The notes below the pieces were generated by a model that was not told where the DNA came from, made no database searches, and was given only the letters and a program-made list of their open reading frames with translations. A program made the translations under genes and the position numbers. Shown here one piece after another: positions 11,554 through 23,273 of a DNA stretch of 64,000 bases. Within the stretch, counting starts at the first letter, position 1, and every line of letters starts with the position of its first letter. Source of the stretch: Rhizophagus irregularis (lineage: Eukaryota; Glomeromycota; Glomeromycetes; Glomerales; Glomeraceae); NCBI RefSeq assembly GCF_026210795.1, contig NC_089431.1, positions 1,240,001 to 1,304,000 of the forward strand, in the 5' to 3' direction.

Positions 11554-13224
11554 TTATTCTTTTGTAATATTAATGGTAATATTAGCACATTTAATGAATT
11601 TAAGCTTAAAATTTTCAGCCAATTCTAAGTTTTTATCTTTACGTTTCAGAGGAATTGAAATATTTTGAATTTCAGAGAGTGTTTTTCTTGAAGATGAGTG
11701 AAATTCATTATTAGAGTCAACTTTATTTATATTTTCTTCATCACTGTCTTCGTGGACATACCCTGCAATATTGTCGCTAACCTTTTCTGTATCCTATTAA
11801 TATAATAAATATTATGTAAATTAAAAAAGAAATTATAAATATATTAGAAAAAGAAAAATACCTTGTGTACGCCTGGAAGTGTTAGTTTCGCAACTTCTAA
11901 TTTTTGAATTTCATTTTGTGAACGATACCTAAAAATACAGTGTGATTATAAAAGTTAAATAAATAAAAAATTATTATGAATTGGAAAAATAAGATACTTA
12001 CGAATTTAACCCTGCTAAAGATTTATGCAATGTTACATTCATAATAGCCTGAGGATCCAACCCTTCATCATTTAATTTTTGGGCAGTACGTTTTCGTAAG
12101 GAATGATTTACGACTCTTCTATTTGTACAATCAATACTAGTAATGGTGCAAATTTCTTTTAGCATTCTGGATAGTTTATCTCGACCCATATGCTGTGAAG
12201 AATACCACTTTCCCAGTTTAATATCTAATAGTATAGATTAATAAGCAATTAAAAATTAATTACATTAATAACATATCTCAATAAAAATAATATTACCTTC
12301 AGGATCTTTATTAACATGAAGAAAAAAATTTTTTTCAGCATTTTTTGGTCGTAAATTAAGATATTTTTTAATATCATAACATGCGCCACATTCTTTAGAT
12401 TCATCTGGAGGAATAATATGTGTAGGTGTTTGATTAGAGGTTGGTCGATGATAATAGCCCCCCTGATGGGTTTTATCATGAATTGTAATAATATCAAAGC
12501 CTCCATCATCACGTTCCTTAAAATGTTCAGCCATAAGATTATAATACGACCCTCCTCTTTGCGCTGTACAACATCCTACCCATAGAAAAACTCTTTTAAG
12601 TAATCCATCTGGCGTTTCATTTGACATGTTAGGATGCTCAAAGATCTTGACCATTTCATCATCTGTAAGAGCATCAGCACCATTATATTTACCATTGTTA
12701 ATATCTTCAAGCTCAATCATTCTAGTATGTAATGTATCACGAACTGCCCCAAATTCAAAGTCTTCATGTATGTTAAATGGCTCTTTATCTTTAAACAATT
12801 CTTGGTAACATCTATTTATGGCACAAATTCCATTGTATAGAGAATTTGCTTTATAATCCTTTTTTTCTCTTGTTTTAATAATTACAATAAATTCGCATAA
12901 CAACATTGCAATAACCTTCTTATCATAAAGAGTTAATAAATCAATATCTGGTTGTGTGTCATTCACAAATTCCTCAAATCTGGAGAACCATAATCTAGTA
13001 TTTTTCTTGGTATTTTCAGGTTTTGCTTTAGTGACATATCTTTGTAGAGTTTTTAAAGAAGGACGTTCATATGATTCTTTGGGAATAGATGGCTTTGAAA
13101 TTTCGTGTATATTAGAAATATTTACATTCTGCAAATGAGTAAAATTTTCTTTTAATTTATCTGTAACGTCAATATTATTTTTTGAGTGTAATAGTTCTGA
13201 AGCTTTTTTAAAATTTTGACTCAT
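11554..13224 (-). CDS. Tyrosine recombinase, DUF3504/Crypton-like, four exons
   Basis: Predicted exons on the minus strand are 13224-12297, 12224-12002, 11928-11862 and 11793-11554. They join in phase to give 485 residues. A core-binding-like alpha-helical N-terminal half precedes a catalytic domain that retains the tyrosine recombinase set: Arg 223 (AQRGG), Lys 251 (HDKTHQGG), His 350 and Arg 353 (NHSLRKR), His 376 (LHKSLAG) and nucleophile Tyr 385. Tyr 385 is supplied by the third exon. The arrangement matches the DUF3504/ZMYM-QRICH1 class derived from Crypton recombinases. The C-terminal 80 residues are acidic, then Lys-rich, and unassigned. The protein could cut and join DNA, or could be a host-adopted DNA-binding protein. 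Four introns and the lack of obvious flanking repeats lean towards a host gene, but Crypton boundaries are hard to see by eye. Confidence 0.8.
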
Positions 13225-13368
13225 TTTTTAAAATGGAAAAATAGAAAATAGCGGGTGAAAGAAATTAGGATGCAACAATAAACTATATTTTATAATTACT
13301 GATTAACACGTGATATACTACAATAAAACAAATTTTTAATATTGTGTAAATGGCAGGGGATAAATCAA

Positions 13369-13492
13369 TTATATCCTGGCTAATTGGAATAGTAAAATTT
13401 TACTTTAGAATCGGAACATGATCAGCCTATCGGCTGATCATTTATCCGATCCTAGTAAAATTTTACTTATTCCTAATTAGCCAGGATATAAC
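13369..13492. mobile_element. Hairpin MITE of about 124 bp
   Basis: Arms TATATCCTGGCTAATT-GGAATA (13370-13393) and TATTCCTAATTAGCCAGGATATA (13468-13490) enclose a second inverted pair, AGTAAAATTTTACT. The apex palindrome is GATCAGCCTATCGGCTGATC (13421-13440). The element lies just 5' of the tyrosine recombinase gene. There is no coding capacity. Confidence 0.75.
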
Positions 13493-14165
13493 TAATACTT
13501 ATACTCATATCTTTGAAACCATCAATAAAATCTCCCTAATTCTGTATAGAATCATCATTTATACGTAGAAATTTTATTTTATTAGTATTATTCTTTTGAA
13601 ATACAAAATAAGTAGATTAACTTTTACATTTTGCAAAGATTTAGTGTTTCAAATATAATTTCTTAACGTTTTTAATGGTATTATCATATAATTAAATAAA
13701 TATTGGTAAAAGTTCATTTAAAGTTTTACAAAAGATGACTAATAATTTGACGTATATACTTAATATTAGGATAAAACGGCTGCGCCATTTTATTTTTATT
13801 ATAATCAATTACAATAATATGTAAATATCAATATCACATGATTTAATGAATCTTTAAAACTTTGTATATAACTAATTAACTAGGAAATAATTTAATGTGT
13901 GTGAACCATTAATAAAATTATATTATAATTAATTTAATTATGACAGATGTATGTATTCTTTTAAACAAGTTGAATGCTTTATAATGTAAAACAAATATAC
14001 AAATAAGTTTTTTCTAATATCATAATATAATGTTAATATTAGCTGATATAAAGAATTATATATAAAGGAATCATTTATCTTGATGAATTTTAAAAAATTT
14101 TTAAACTCATTGAAATAATACCTATAAAAAAATTAATAAAGAAATTAAATATTAAAATAATAATC

Positions 14166-14672
14166 ATGAAAAAGGAACTGTCGGCAGCTTCTTCAATACT
14201 ATCAACATCCTTAAATACACCCACTACTATTACCATTACAGAAGAAGAATTAGTTGATTGGTTTCTGGAAAAAGATATTTGTAATCAATGTAGTGTGTCA
14301 AATGATAATATAAGAAAAAGAGGAAATGCATGGGATGCTTCAAGATTATGCACTTTATGCTATGGACAAGAAGAAAGATTAGCTGCTGCAAATACGCCCA
14401 CTATTACCACTACAGAAAAAAAATTAGTTGATTGGTACCTGGGAAAAGATATTTGTAATAAATGTGGTGTGTCAAATGATAATATAAGAAAAAGAGGAAA
14501 TGCATGGGATTCTCCAAGATTATGCACTTTATGCTATGAACGAGAAGAAAGATTAGCTGTTGCAAATACACTCACTACTATTACTATTGCTACTGCAGAA
14601 TATAGGACTCCTAAAATTCTTATAAAACAAAAATGTGAAAGAGTTCAAACAGTCTTTAATCTGATTACCTAG
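14166..14672 (+). CDS. Unknown protein with two tandem CxxC-x19-CxxC modules
   Basis: A single-exon frame of 168 residues. The segment LVDW-(F/Y)-L then DICNxC...SNDNIRKRGNAWD...LCTLCY occurs twice with a 58-residue period. Cysteines are at 39, 42, 62 and 65, and again at 97, 100, 120 and 123. The spacing fits a zinc-binding finger. The two modules are nearly identical, so the duplication is recent, and the cysteines and frame are kept in both. The N-terminus and the link between modules are Thr/Ala-rich. I do not recognise the family. Just downstream (14662-14796) another frame stays open for about 45 codons, so the real gene may be longer or frameshifted. The upstream 900 bp is plain AT-rich DNA. 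Confidence 0.55.
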   Translation: MKKELSAASSILSTSLNTPTTITITEEELVDWFLEKDICNQCSVSNDNIRKRGNAWDASRLCTLCYGQEERLAAANTPTITTTEKKLVDWYLGKDICNKCGVSNDNIRKRGNAWDSPRLCTLCYEREERLAVANTLTTITIATAEYRTPKILIKQKCERVQTVFNLIT

Positions 14673-15084
14673 TTAATAAACCATTTTGGGGACAATCTCA
14701 AGATGATTCAAATATTCAAATAAAAGTTCACAATTCAACTTCTTTTCTCACCTTCACACTTATACCTCACCTATTTCCTCCTACTAAACCAAACTAACTA
14801 TTATTTAAAAATATATATATACTGTTATAGTACCCTGGTTATGGCTAAATTGATTTTGCTTTATATTTTTTTTATTAGTAAAACTATTTTTTATCAAAAT
14901 CTTTATCAATGCCTACTCTTACAAAAATTTAACATACGAAAAGTTAATAAATTTGTATATTTGTAGTTGACAATAAAATATTTGTAAAAACGTTTGAAAA
15001 TGTAAAATTACCAAAATAAAATTGAATTTTAATTTTTTTAATTATAATTTTCAGAACTATCCGAAAAAGTTATAAAACCTGTTA

Positions 15085-15180
15085 CTTTTTATGATGCATA
15101 GTGATCCAACAGCTGGACATTTTGCTGCAGATTTGAAAAAATACATTCAGAGATATTATTGGTCCAAATGTATTAAATAT
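15085..15180 (+). pseudogene. Retroelement integrase zinc-binding (H2C2) fragment
   Basis: A reading frame here encodes HSDPTAGHFAADLKKYIQRY followed by YW. This matches the H-x7-H zinc-binding start of Ty3/gypsy-type integrases (usual pattern H...AGHF...T...I...RYYW). Stops follow almost at once and no other pol domain is visible. It is a short relic of an LTR retrotransposon. Confidence 0.6.
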
Positions 15181-15824
15181 AAGATCATATGTCTGGTCTA
15201 GACGCTTAAGTGATAACTTAGGATATTCTCCACGCACGCTTCCTATTTTTTTTCGAGACAGTTTTCAAGACTATCTTCGTTTTTTGATTTCTTGTAGTTT
15301 GTGTATTTGGTATATTGGGTTGATGGGATGGTATAACAATTGAGGAACTTCTCAGGTGAAATGCCTGATGATATAGGTCCTAGTCCATTTGATCATCCTT
15401 ATAACCCTCAAGATGATATTTATCTTATTCAGGCATCTAAGACAAAAGATAGCTTAAAGAACTTAAGGAAGCTAAAGATAGACGTGATGATAGGATGATA
15501 AACCCATTCTCAGTATCATATAAAGAATAAATAAAATTAAATAATAACGACTAAATATTAGTATACAAAGAGAGACTTTTTTTTAAAAAAAATCTCGCTC
15601 TATATAACAAACATATGCCCTTATAGAAATTCTATCGATCACATGCAGATCAGCTATTAATTTCGTTACAATTGTTACTGGAATCACCGAGCAATATATA
15701 AATAGGTAATAAGAGGGCAGCACATTTACTACATTTACTACTGTATTATCTCTTCAAGGGCTAGAATTACGTAATGCCGCCTGGAATTATCCAAAAAAAG
15801 AAGGATCTACACATCATTCTTGTT

Positions 15825-15993
15825 AGGGCAATGACAGATATTACCTAATATCAGTTTATTATAAGAGCTTACCCCCCCTCCCCCAGGTAAGATATATTAT
15901 ATATGTAATTTCCTTATATAGTATATATGTAACCTAAGATTTCCAATTACCCCCCTTCCCCTAGAATATTAGGTAATATCTGTCATTGCCCTT
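15825..15993. mobile_element. MITE with 27-bp perfect terminal inverted repeats
   Basis: The terminal repeat starts AGGGCAATGACAGATATTAC and is perfect over 27 bases (15825-15851 and 15966-15992). The interior has two C-rich blocks, each next to a ttac/ctaa junction, and an AT-rich core. No coding capacity. The insertion lies between the integrase scrap and the F-box pseudogene. Confidence 0.85.
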
Positions 15994-16075
15994 ACCTTTT
16001 TATGTATTGCTCAATTAATTAAATTTATCCGGCTGACACCAATAGTTTTACAAATACTTTTCTTTTACTCTCACT

Positions 16076-17020
16076 ATGTCTTGTTCAAAATATTCTCGGG
16101 AGAATTACAAAAATTAACATATGATATTTAAAGTATTTTAAGAATGATTTTTCAACTTTATATTCATGTATTTTAGTTAACAGATTATGGTGTCCATTAT
16201 TATGGGAAAACCCATTTTCAAATCCTACAAAAAATTATAACTTTATTGAAATTTATTTACATAATTTAAATGGAGATTTAATAACAGAATTAAATGAATA
16301 TAGAATTGAGGATAATTTATTTCCTTCAAATACACTTTTCAATTATTCTAGTCTTATAAAGTATTTGAATACATGGAAGATTCTTCCTCCTATTTCTGAG
16401 TGGACCAAAAATGCTGTTAAAACTTTGAAACCTGAGAAAAGATATTCATGTGAGGTTGAAAATTTTCAAAGATTAATTCAAATGTTATTATTTAAACTGA
16501 TTATTGATAATGAAGCAAATTTACATACTCTTGAAATTGAGATCTTTTATACTTGGAATTCTCACTTAGATAATATTTTAGAATTAATTTTACAAAATCC
16601 AAATTTTATTCACAAAAATTTAAATTTTTATATTCGAAAAATTTCTTTAAATGGTAATGACTTTCTTTATCAATCATTATTATTAATAAAAGATTATAAT
16701 TGTTCAAACACTTTAAATACTAGTATCATATTATGTAATGTTAATTTTAAAGACATAATCAATTTAGATAAAATATTTGATCAATTAGAAGTTTTAGAAT
16801 CTGTTCATCTCATTTTTTGTCATTCCTTAAATACTAATTTTATTCAATAAATTATTAATTTAAATAGACCACTTAAATTAAAATCTTTAATTATAGACGA
16901 GGGATCACAAATTGATGATTCATCATTTCAATTATTATTACAAAATGTGGCAGTTATTTAGAGAATTTTGGGAATGAATTTGAAGTTCAAAGTGAAATAT
17001 TACTTGAATCAATTATACAA
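16076..17020 (+). pseudogene. F-box/LRR-like protein pseudogene, 5' part
   Basis: The sequence is clearly related to the intact F-box gene at 57864-59516. The F-box is visible across three frames (SKIFSGEL, KYFKNDFSTLYSCILVNRLW), which needs single-base shifts near 16088 and 16120. A long open stretch follows (about 16180-16847) with NLFPSNTLFNYSSLIKYL and NCSNTLNTS, also found in the intact gene. A CAA-to-TAA stop at 16848 and a one-base deletion near 16945 break it again. Relative to the intact copy, four residues after RLWC are missing. Similarity ends near 17020. The rest of the gene reappears at about 19640. Confidence 0.8.
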
Positions 17021-18232
17021 AAAAAAACAGCCGTTTTAGGAGTGGTGTCTTAGTATTTATAGGCATAAATAGATTTCTGAAGTGCAGAAGAGTTTTGTGA
17101 GAGAACATAAAACTAATTCATATGTAATAAAAATTGTCTATCTGCGAGTTTTGAATTTACTTAACTTCAAACTCACTTTTAATTATTCTCAAAAAGTTCT
17201 CTCTCTCTCACACATAAAGTAAATATCAACAACAATTTCTTATTTGGTGCCATATGAAATGTAAGAACATTATTAATCAAATCTTCAGGTAATATTATAC
17301 TTTTAAAAGAAAATCTTCCAAAATTTATATTATAAAATCTAATTAAGGGATAAATCTAAGAAGGGCTCTTTCCATAACCATGATTTCTCCTTATTCTTCT
17401 TTTTAACATCTTGCTGAATAAAAGGATACTGAGAAAAACACCATTTAATCAAGTTGTCCATATATCGATTTCGTCCAATTATAAATCTTCTCGTTTTAAA
17501 AGTAATTCTAGTAAAGGTACCTCTAAATTAATAAATTTATCAGATTTAAATAATATAATATATCTGGTTACGTACAAATATCAATCTTTAAAATCTCATG
17601 TTTATAGATTGTTCAAAAATTTCTAGAATTCCTCAAACTTTACCTCCATTAAGTTCGAATTATATTAATGCAATACATACTGACATATTGTATAATGCTT
17701 ATCATTTACAAATCAAGTATGCCGTCTTTATTTAACAAATAACAACTCGCTATAGAATAAATAAATATAATGTAGACATAATTTCAAATTTTTCGCATAA
17801 AAAATCAGAAAAGTATGTAAAGTAGAAGAAAAATCTGAAAATAATAAATTTCTGGTTTATTCATTATGGTTAACTTTTCATAATCATCATAAACATTTTT
17901 TTATTAGGATTAGGATTTGATAAAAAATAAAATTATTTGCACAAAAAATTCAGCTGCTGCACAGACCTTGTTGTTGTGATCATTTGTTTTGTAATAATCA
18001 GAGAAATTAATTAACAAATAGGAAGACATTATACAAACCCAATGGGAAACTGGAAAAAAAGAAGACAGACTAATTAGTAAGAAAATCACCTCCAAGAATT
18101 GAACTTGAACACAGAAATTGTGGAACCAACGGTGATGGATAATTGTTGAGTTGATAAGTTATTAAGGAAAGAACTCAACAAAGGAATGAAATAAAGGATA
18201 TCACATGTGAAGAAGGAAATCACATGAGATAG

Positions 18233-18481
18233 ATCAAATGATCAAGAAAAATAAATTTTACAAGACATAGGATCTCTCTGACACCAATTAGCGTGGTGCA
18301 ATGCTTCATGGGCGATGCAAATGATCCCCTTGTAAAATTTATCTATCTAAGAATGGTCAAATGATCAAAAAAGGGTAAATTTTTACGAGACAAAGGATCT
18401 CTCTGACACCAATCAGCACAGTGCAATGCTTCATGGGCGATGCAAACGATCCCCTTATAAAAATTATCTATCTAAGAATGG
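18233..18481. repeat. Two-copy direct repeat of about 124 bp
   Basis: Units 18233-18356 and 18357-18481 share GGATCTCTCTGACACCAAT, CAATGCTTCATGGGCGATGC and TTATCTATCTAAGAATGG in the same order. They differ at scattered positions. This segment is less AT-rich than its surroundings. Confidence 0.85.
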
Positions 18482-18639
18482 CCAAGTATTCCCGAGTTGA
18501 CCAAAGGGTAAAGATTACGTCTCCATGCTATATTTGGTAAGCAATGGACCTAGCTACGTAATATAAAATTATTTAATTAAATAATAATGTCTAAACTATT
18601 GGGAATTAAGGGTATTTTTTAAATTAACTATTGATTCAA

Positions 18640-19250
18640 TGTTATGTTTGTAAAAAGAAAGTAAAGATAAAAGAAATAATATTGTATAATGAGTAAACTC
18701 ATAAATAAAATAAAGAAAATAAAGAATAAAATCAAGAAATGAAAGAAAAATTGATAAAGTATAATATGAAAAATTTGAAATAAGGAAAGATTTGAAAAGA
18801 GAGAGATTTGATAGGAGGAGAAGAGAAAGATTTGAGAAAGAGAAATTTAGGGAAAGGTAAAAGAATATTTGAATTATATATTTTATCATAATAAAGAATA
18901 AAACAAGTATATGGTTGAGAAGGTTTGTATATATAATTAAAAAAGCAAAAGAATGTATAAGTAAGTAATGAAAAATGGCAAGTATTGAAATGTAAATGGT
19001 CCAGTTTGGAGATGAGAAGGAAAGCATTGATCAATAGGAATGTTATTAAAAGGAGTATTAATGAAATTTGGACACATTTGGAAAGACATTTTGTATTATT
19101 AGAATTTAGAAGAAATTTAAAATTTGAAGAAAATTTGTTGCTTGACTTGAAAGTAAATTTGAAAAATTTGATTTGAAAATTTGTTGCTTGAAAAGTTGAA
19201 AATAAATTTGATTTGAAGTTTGAATTTTAATTTTTCCTTGAAAAAGTTTA
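18640..19250 (+). repeat. Purine-rich strand-asymmetric tract
   Basis: For about 600 bp the plus strand is overwhelmingly A and G (GAAAG, AAGATTTGA and similar), with a local duplication of a segment containing AAAATTTGTTGCTTGA at about 19128 and 19177. It is low-complexity. The hydrophobic open frames on the minus strand are a by-product of base skew. Confidence 0.6.
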
Positions 19251-19639
19251 AGGGTATATATATATTTTTAAAAACCTTTTGAATACATAGTAGCTAATAA
19301 TAAAATAGAGTAACTTATTATGATTCATAAAAAAAAATTTAGATCATGCATGAGTCACATCTATTACATCAATTAATTTATAGTTATTTATCCTTAAACT
19401 AGTAATATGAGTTAGCTTAATGATGACTAATACAGTAGTGATTTCTGAAGATGATTAATTTAAAATAAAAAATTCTTTTTGATTAAAGTATTTTACCACC
19501 AGTTTTGTATCAATTAAAAATAAAATATAGGGTAAATTTTTTCTGGAATTGTCAACAAAACAATTGGTAAAATATCAGTTATTTATAATGAGTCATAGGA
19601 CATTATCTATCTATAATCATGATTAAAAAGAATTTTCAT

Positions 19640-20204
19640 CTATTAGATCAGTGGAACTCATCAACATTTATCTAAATTTGGTAAAATATTGTAAAGATAT
19701 TAAATCACTTTACTTAAGTAAATTTATAGATCAGATTATTTATTTATTATTCGATCTGATTGAAAATATGAAGCAAAGTCTTAATTATCTTACAATCAGT
19801 ATATCGAGTTGTGAAAATTATATTGAATTTAGTTCAATTGTATTACAAAATTTAGGACAAGTCCTTCCTTTTAAATTAGAATATTTAGATTTGATTCTTC
19901 ACATTAAAAAGAGTGATTTTGAAGTATTCTTGAAAAATTCACAAGATACTTTTATTAAGAAATTGTTGATCAATAATTTAGAAGGACAAGATATTTTACC
20001 TTATATAAAAGAATATATTAGGAAAAGAAAAGAGTGAAGTATTTGGCTATTATGGATTCCTTTGAAAGTTCAGATGATGAAAACTATGACTATAAGGAAT
20101 TGGCTTCATTGAAAGATGAAGTGGCGAAATTTCAGTTGTATGATATTAAAGTGCTAAGACATTATGGCTCATGGATAAGTTTTTATAAATTTACTCGGGA
20201 TTAA
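19640..20204 (+). pseudogene. F-box/LRR-like protein pseudogene, 3' part
   Basis: An open stretch encodes the C-terminal third of the family (SLNYLTISISS, VLQNLGQVLPFKLEYLDL, FLKNSQDTFIKKLLI). It aligns step by step with the intact gene at 57.9-59.5 kb. A stop near 20035 comes from a one-base shift. The other frame continues VKYLAIMDSFESSDDE and ends at 20202-20204, at the expected family length. With 16076-17020 this is one gene copy, now split. Confidence 0.8.
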
Positions 20205-20584
20205 TTATTTAGTGGAGTGGTAATTTTAAAATATCAGACTTATAAATTTATTATTTTAAAATAAAAATTAATTAAAGTAGGTATAATAATCGTTTTTTAC
20301 AAAATGTGATAAATAAATCAATACCCACTTTACTATGTATCTTTGGCTCTTTACAAATAAATGAAATATATAATGAAAATTTCGCTTATTAATAATTTTT
20401 AAGATCTTATCACTAATTAGTGAAATTGTTGCCTTCTGAAAACTACAATATCAATTGATTTTTAGTATTCGTCAATAATTTATGCTAACATTACAAATTA
20501 CAATTGAATCTTGCTAATTTGCTCTCCGGGTGAAAATCACCCAGACAGGTGATTTCACCATAATAAATCACGTGTATAAAATTT

Positions 20585-21040
20585 TTGGTTACGCCGAAGT
20601 CTATTTCGCTGATACCTATTTTGCCGAGGTCATTTCACATGAGGGAAGTTTCACTGAAGAGATATTTCGTCGAATGGACGTTTTACCGAATAGACATTTC
20701 GCCGAATCCTTTTCCCTGAATCGTTCATTTTGTCGAAGAACATTTTGTTGAAAATATTAGTGATCAACATAATTCCTTAATCAATACAAAGAAAATAAAC
20801 AAATGCAACTTGTAATGTGTAAATAATTCGTTTGTCTTATAAAAAGAAAAAGGGAAACTGAAAAATTTCATATCTTCTCCCTTCGTCAAAATGGCTTTGG
20901 CGAAATATCCTTTGGTAAAATGGCCATTCGGTAAAATGTCCATTCGGGAAATGGCATTTCAGTGAAATGGTACTTCGGTGAAACATCCCTTCAGTGAAAT
21001 TGCTTCGGCGAAATGGGTTTCGGTGAAATGGACTTGTCCA
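20585..21040. mobile_element. Foldback element with TTTCGCCGAA minisatellite arms (copy A)
   Basis: The left arm (about 20590-20755) is a run of degenerate 10-25 base units containing TTTCGCCGAA. The right arm (about 20881-21035) is the same motif in reverse orientation (TTCGGTGAAATG). The spacer of about 125 bp is AT-rich. The translation of the left arm as a Phe-Ala-Glu repeat is an artefact. The same architecture recurs at 34.4-35.2 kb. Confidence 0.75.
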
Positions 21041-21214
21041 GATCCCAAAATTTTTAATTTGATCTGCATATAAAAATAAACTTTTACGAATACATTTATT
21101 GTGAATGGAAAAATCTATAATCACGCTACATCATATATATATATGGTTCATATGATAACCCTTGATACTATCATTAAAGTTAAAAATAATCGAAATTATA
21201 ATGAACCAAAGTAT

Positions 21215-21600
21215 ACATGTCGCCAAAATAATTTTTTAATTTCGGACCAATTTCGGCTTTGTGGCATAACTCCACAGTGTGTAAACGTAATCATCTGAAA
21301 TTTGTCAGAAGATTTCACTGGATTTCAGAGAGTGTAGAGAAGTTCTTAAATAATTTCGACTTTATTGACAACAATTTCAGCCAGGTTTGTGTATATTTCG
21401 GACATATAAAGGGACGAAGGTAAATAAGCTTAGCTGAAATTGTTGCCAATAAGACCGAAATTATCTGAGAATTCCTCTATATTCTCTAGGTTCTGGCAAA
21501 AATTTCTGCCAAGTTTCAGCTGGCTACTTTTGTACACTTTGGAGTTATGCCACAAAGCCGAAATTGGAACCGAAATTAAAAAATTATTTCGGCAACATGC
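21215..21600. mobile_element. MITE with about 55-bp terminal inverted repeats
   Basis: The left end (21219-21275) contains AATTTTTTAATTTCGGACC and CGGCTTTGTGGCATAACTCC. The right end (21538-21595) is the complement with a few mismatches. The interior (about 260 bp) holds short TTTCAG-rich stretches and no coding frame. Confidence 0.8.
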
Positions 21601-23136
21601 ATAATAAACCAAAGATAAAATTAAATGAGATTAAATGAAATCAGAAATAAAAATATATAAGAACCGAAACAAAAGATAAAATAAATGAGAAGATAATTGA
21701 ATAACCAAAATCGTATCAAAAATGAAATCACAAAGTAAAAGTATAAAGAAAATAAAAAAATCCCAACCAAAGGAAAAGAAACCAAAAAAAACCCCAAAGA
21801 AAAAATCAAAAAAACCGAAGAATACAGCACAACGTTCTTTATTTGATTACTAGTACAATAAACCATAAATTTTGGAGCTCATTATTTTTACAATAGAATT
21901 AAATAATATGTAAAATAGTATTTAAATAATGTTTGAATGATCTAATTTTTTTTCGATCCAAAATTATAAGGATTTATTCAAATAAGCTTAAAGAGCTATG
22001 TATAGGATTAGAAATTATTATAGTATTATCGAGTTACAATAACAAAAATTATTTGGCTTAGATAATGAAAATCAAAATTGTTAAAGAAAAAATCAGAATA
22101 TATCTGTAATTTTAAAAAATATTACATTAGAATTATTAATGTTAAGCAATATCAAAATATCTTCATAAGTTTTTTATTAAATATATTTAATCTAATTATT
22201 ATCAAGTCATGATCTAGCAGTATGAATGGTTTGGATCCGATTAACGATAATTAATTAACCCTATCTCAAAAAATTGGTCAATCGATTAAACCATAATTCT
22301 GGTCAAATTATATAATGCGGATGACATAAAGCCCAGCAATTGTGAATATCGATCACGAGATCGTCCTTTTAAATTACAATGACGCTAATGACGCTAATGA
22401 CTTCAATGCTAAATTTATATCACGCACGTCATTCAAACCCAAATTTTTATTAATTTTTTAATAAGGCTTTTTACTCTTCACTAATCCTCTTCAACATTTA
22501 TTAGTTGGACGTCGAATAATTTTTTACGCTTTGTTGATTTTTATTTTTTCCCCGTTAATTCTTTTCGTTACAATCTGATTTTAGATTTATAGCTATGACC
22601 CTGTTCATTAATTATAAATTAATAATTTTTATATATGTTTTATTTTAGTTTTCTTCACTAAATGTATTATACGATCCTTCGTTATAAATAAAATAAAATA
22701 AAATACAAAATCGATTAATAAGACTTTCTCCACAACTAGATATATATGAATTAGTACAATTCGATTAAAAAAAAAATATTTTTTTTTAAAAAATATTAGC
22801 CAATTAATTTATCGGGTTAATAAGACCCTTGGTTAATTTGTTTTTCAGTTTTTTCGGTCGATTTTCAACCTCAGAAAACTTACTTATTATTTGATAATTC
22901 TTAAAATAATTATAGACGATGGAAAAATTTTTATGGTTAATCGAACTATCGAACTTTCTAAAATCTTTCATATTTAAAGGTAACCCACAACGAGTATATA
23001 GATAAGTATAATCCTATGATATAGTATCAAATAATTATATACAGTAGATATACCAAAAAATTAATTGATTTACTTATTTTATTATAAATATGTTTATTAT
23101 TTATCAATCATGTAATTTTAACAATTAGCTATTAGT
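21601..23136. other. Intergenic AT-rich region, no gene supported
   Basis: The first 270 bp are purine-rich on the plus strand. The remainder is AT-rich, with short homopolymer runs and a duplicated GACGCTAAT near 22381. I see no gene. Confidence 0.45.
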
Positions 23137-23273
23137 TTGTTAACCCTTTGCTTTGCAAATTATTTTCAAGTTTCTCCTTCTCAAATTCAGAGTCCTCCTT
23201 GCGCAAAAAAACTCTATATAGATGCAATCCGTCTATCCGCTACGCGCGGATCATTGGGGTGCGTCGTTAACTA

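Larger units (their letters stand above)
17021..19640. other. Sequence separating the two halves of the F-box pseudogene
   Basis: About 2.6 kb with no supported gene. It contains a short unassigned open stretch (17411-17626), a two-copy direct repeat (18233-18481) and a long purine-rich plus strand (18640-19250). It may be inserted DNA, or the product of rearrangement. Confidence 0.5.

Noticed and set aside
18090-18140. tRNA-like GTTCAAGTTC box on the minus strand
   Set aside because: No acceptor stem, A box or cloverleaf could be built around it.
18596-19034. Two overlapping minus-strand frames encoding hydrophobic Leu/Phe/Ser-rich proteins
   Set aside because: They result from the purine-rich plus strand. 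The membrane-like look comes from T/C-rich codons only.
20530-20751. 73-codon frame with Phe-Ala-Glu repeats
   Set aside because: It is the translation of the TTTCGCCGAA minisatellite. The opposite arm gives a similar artefact on the other strand.
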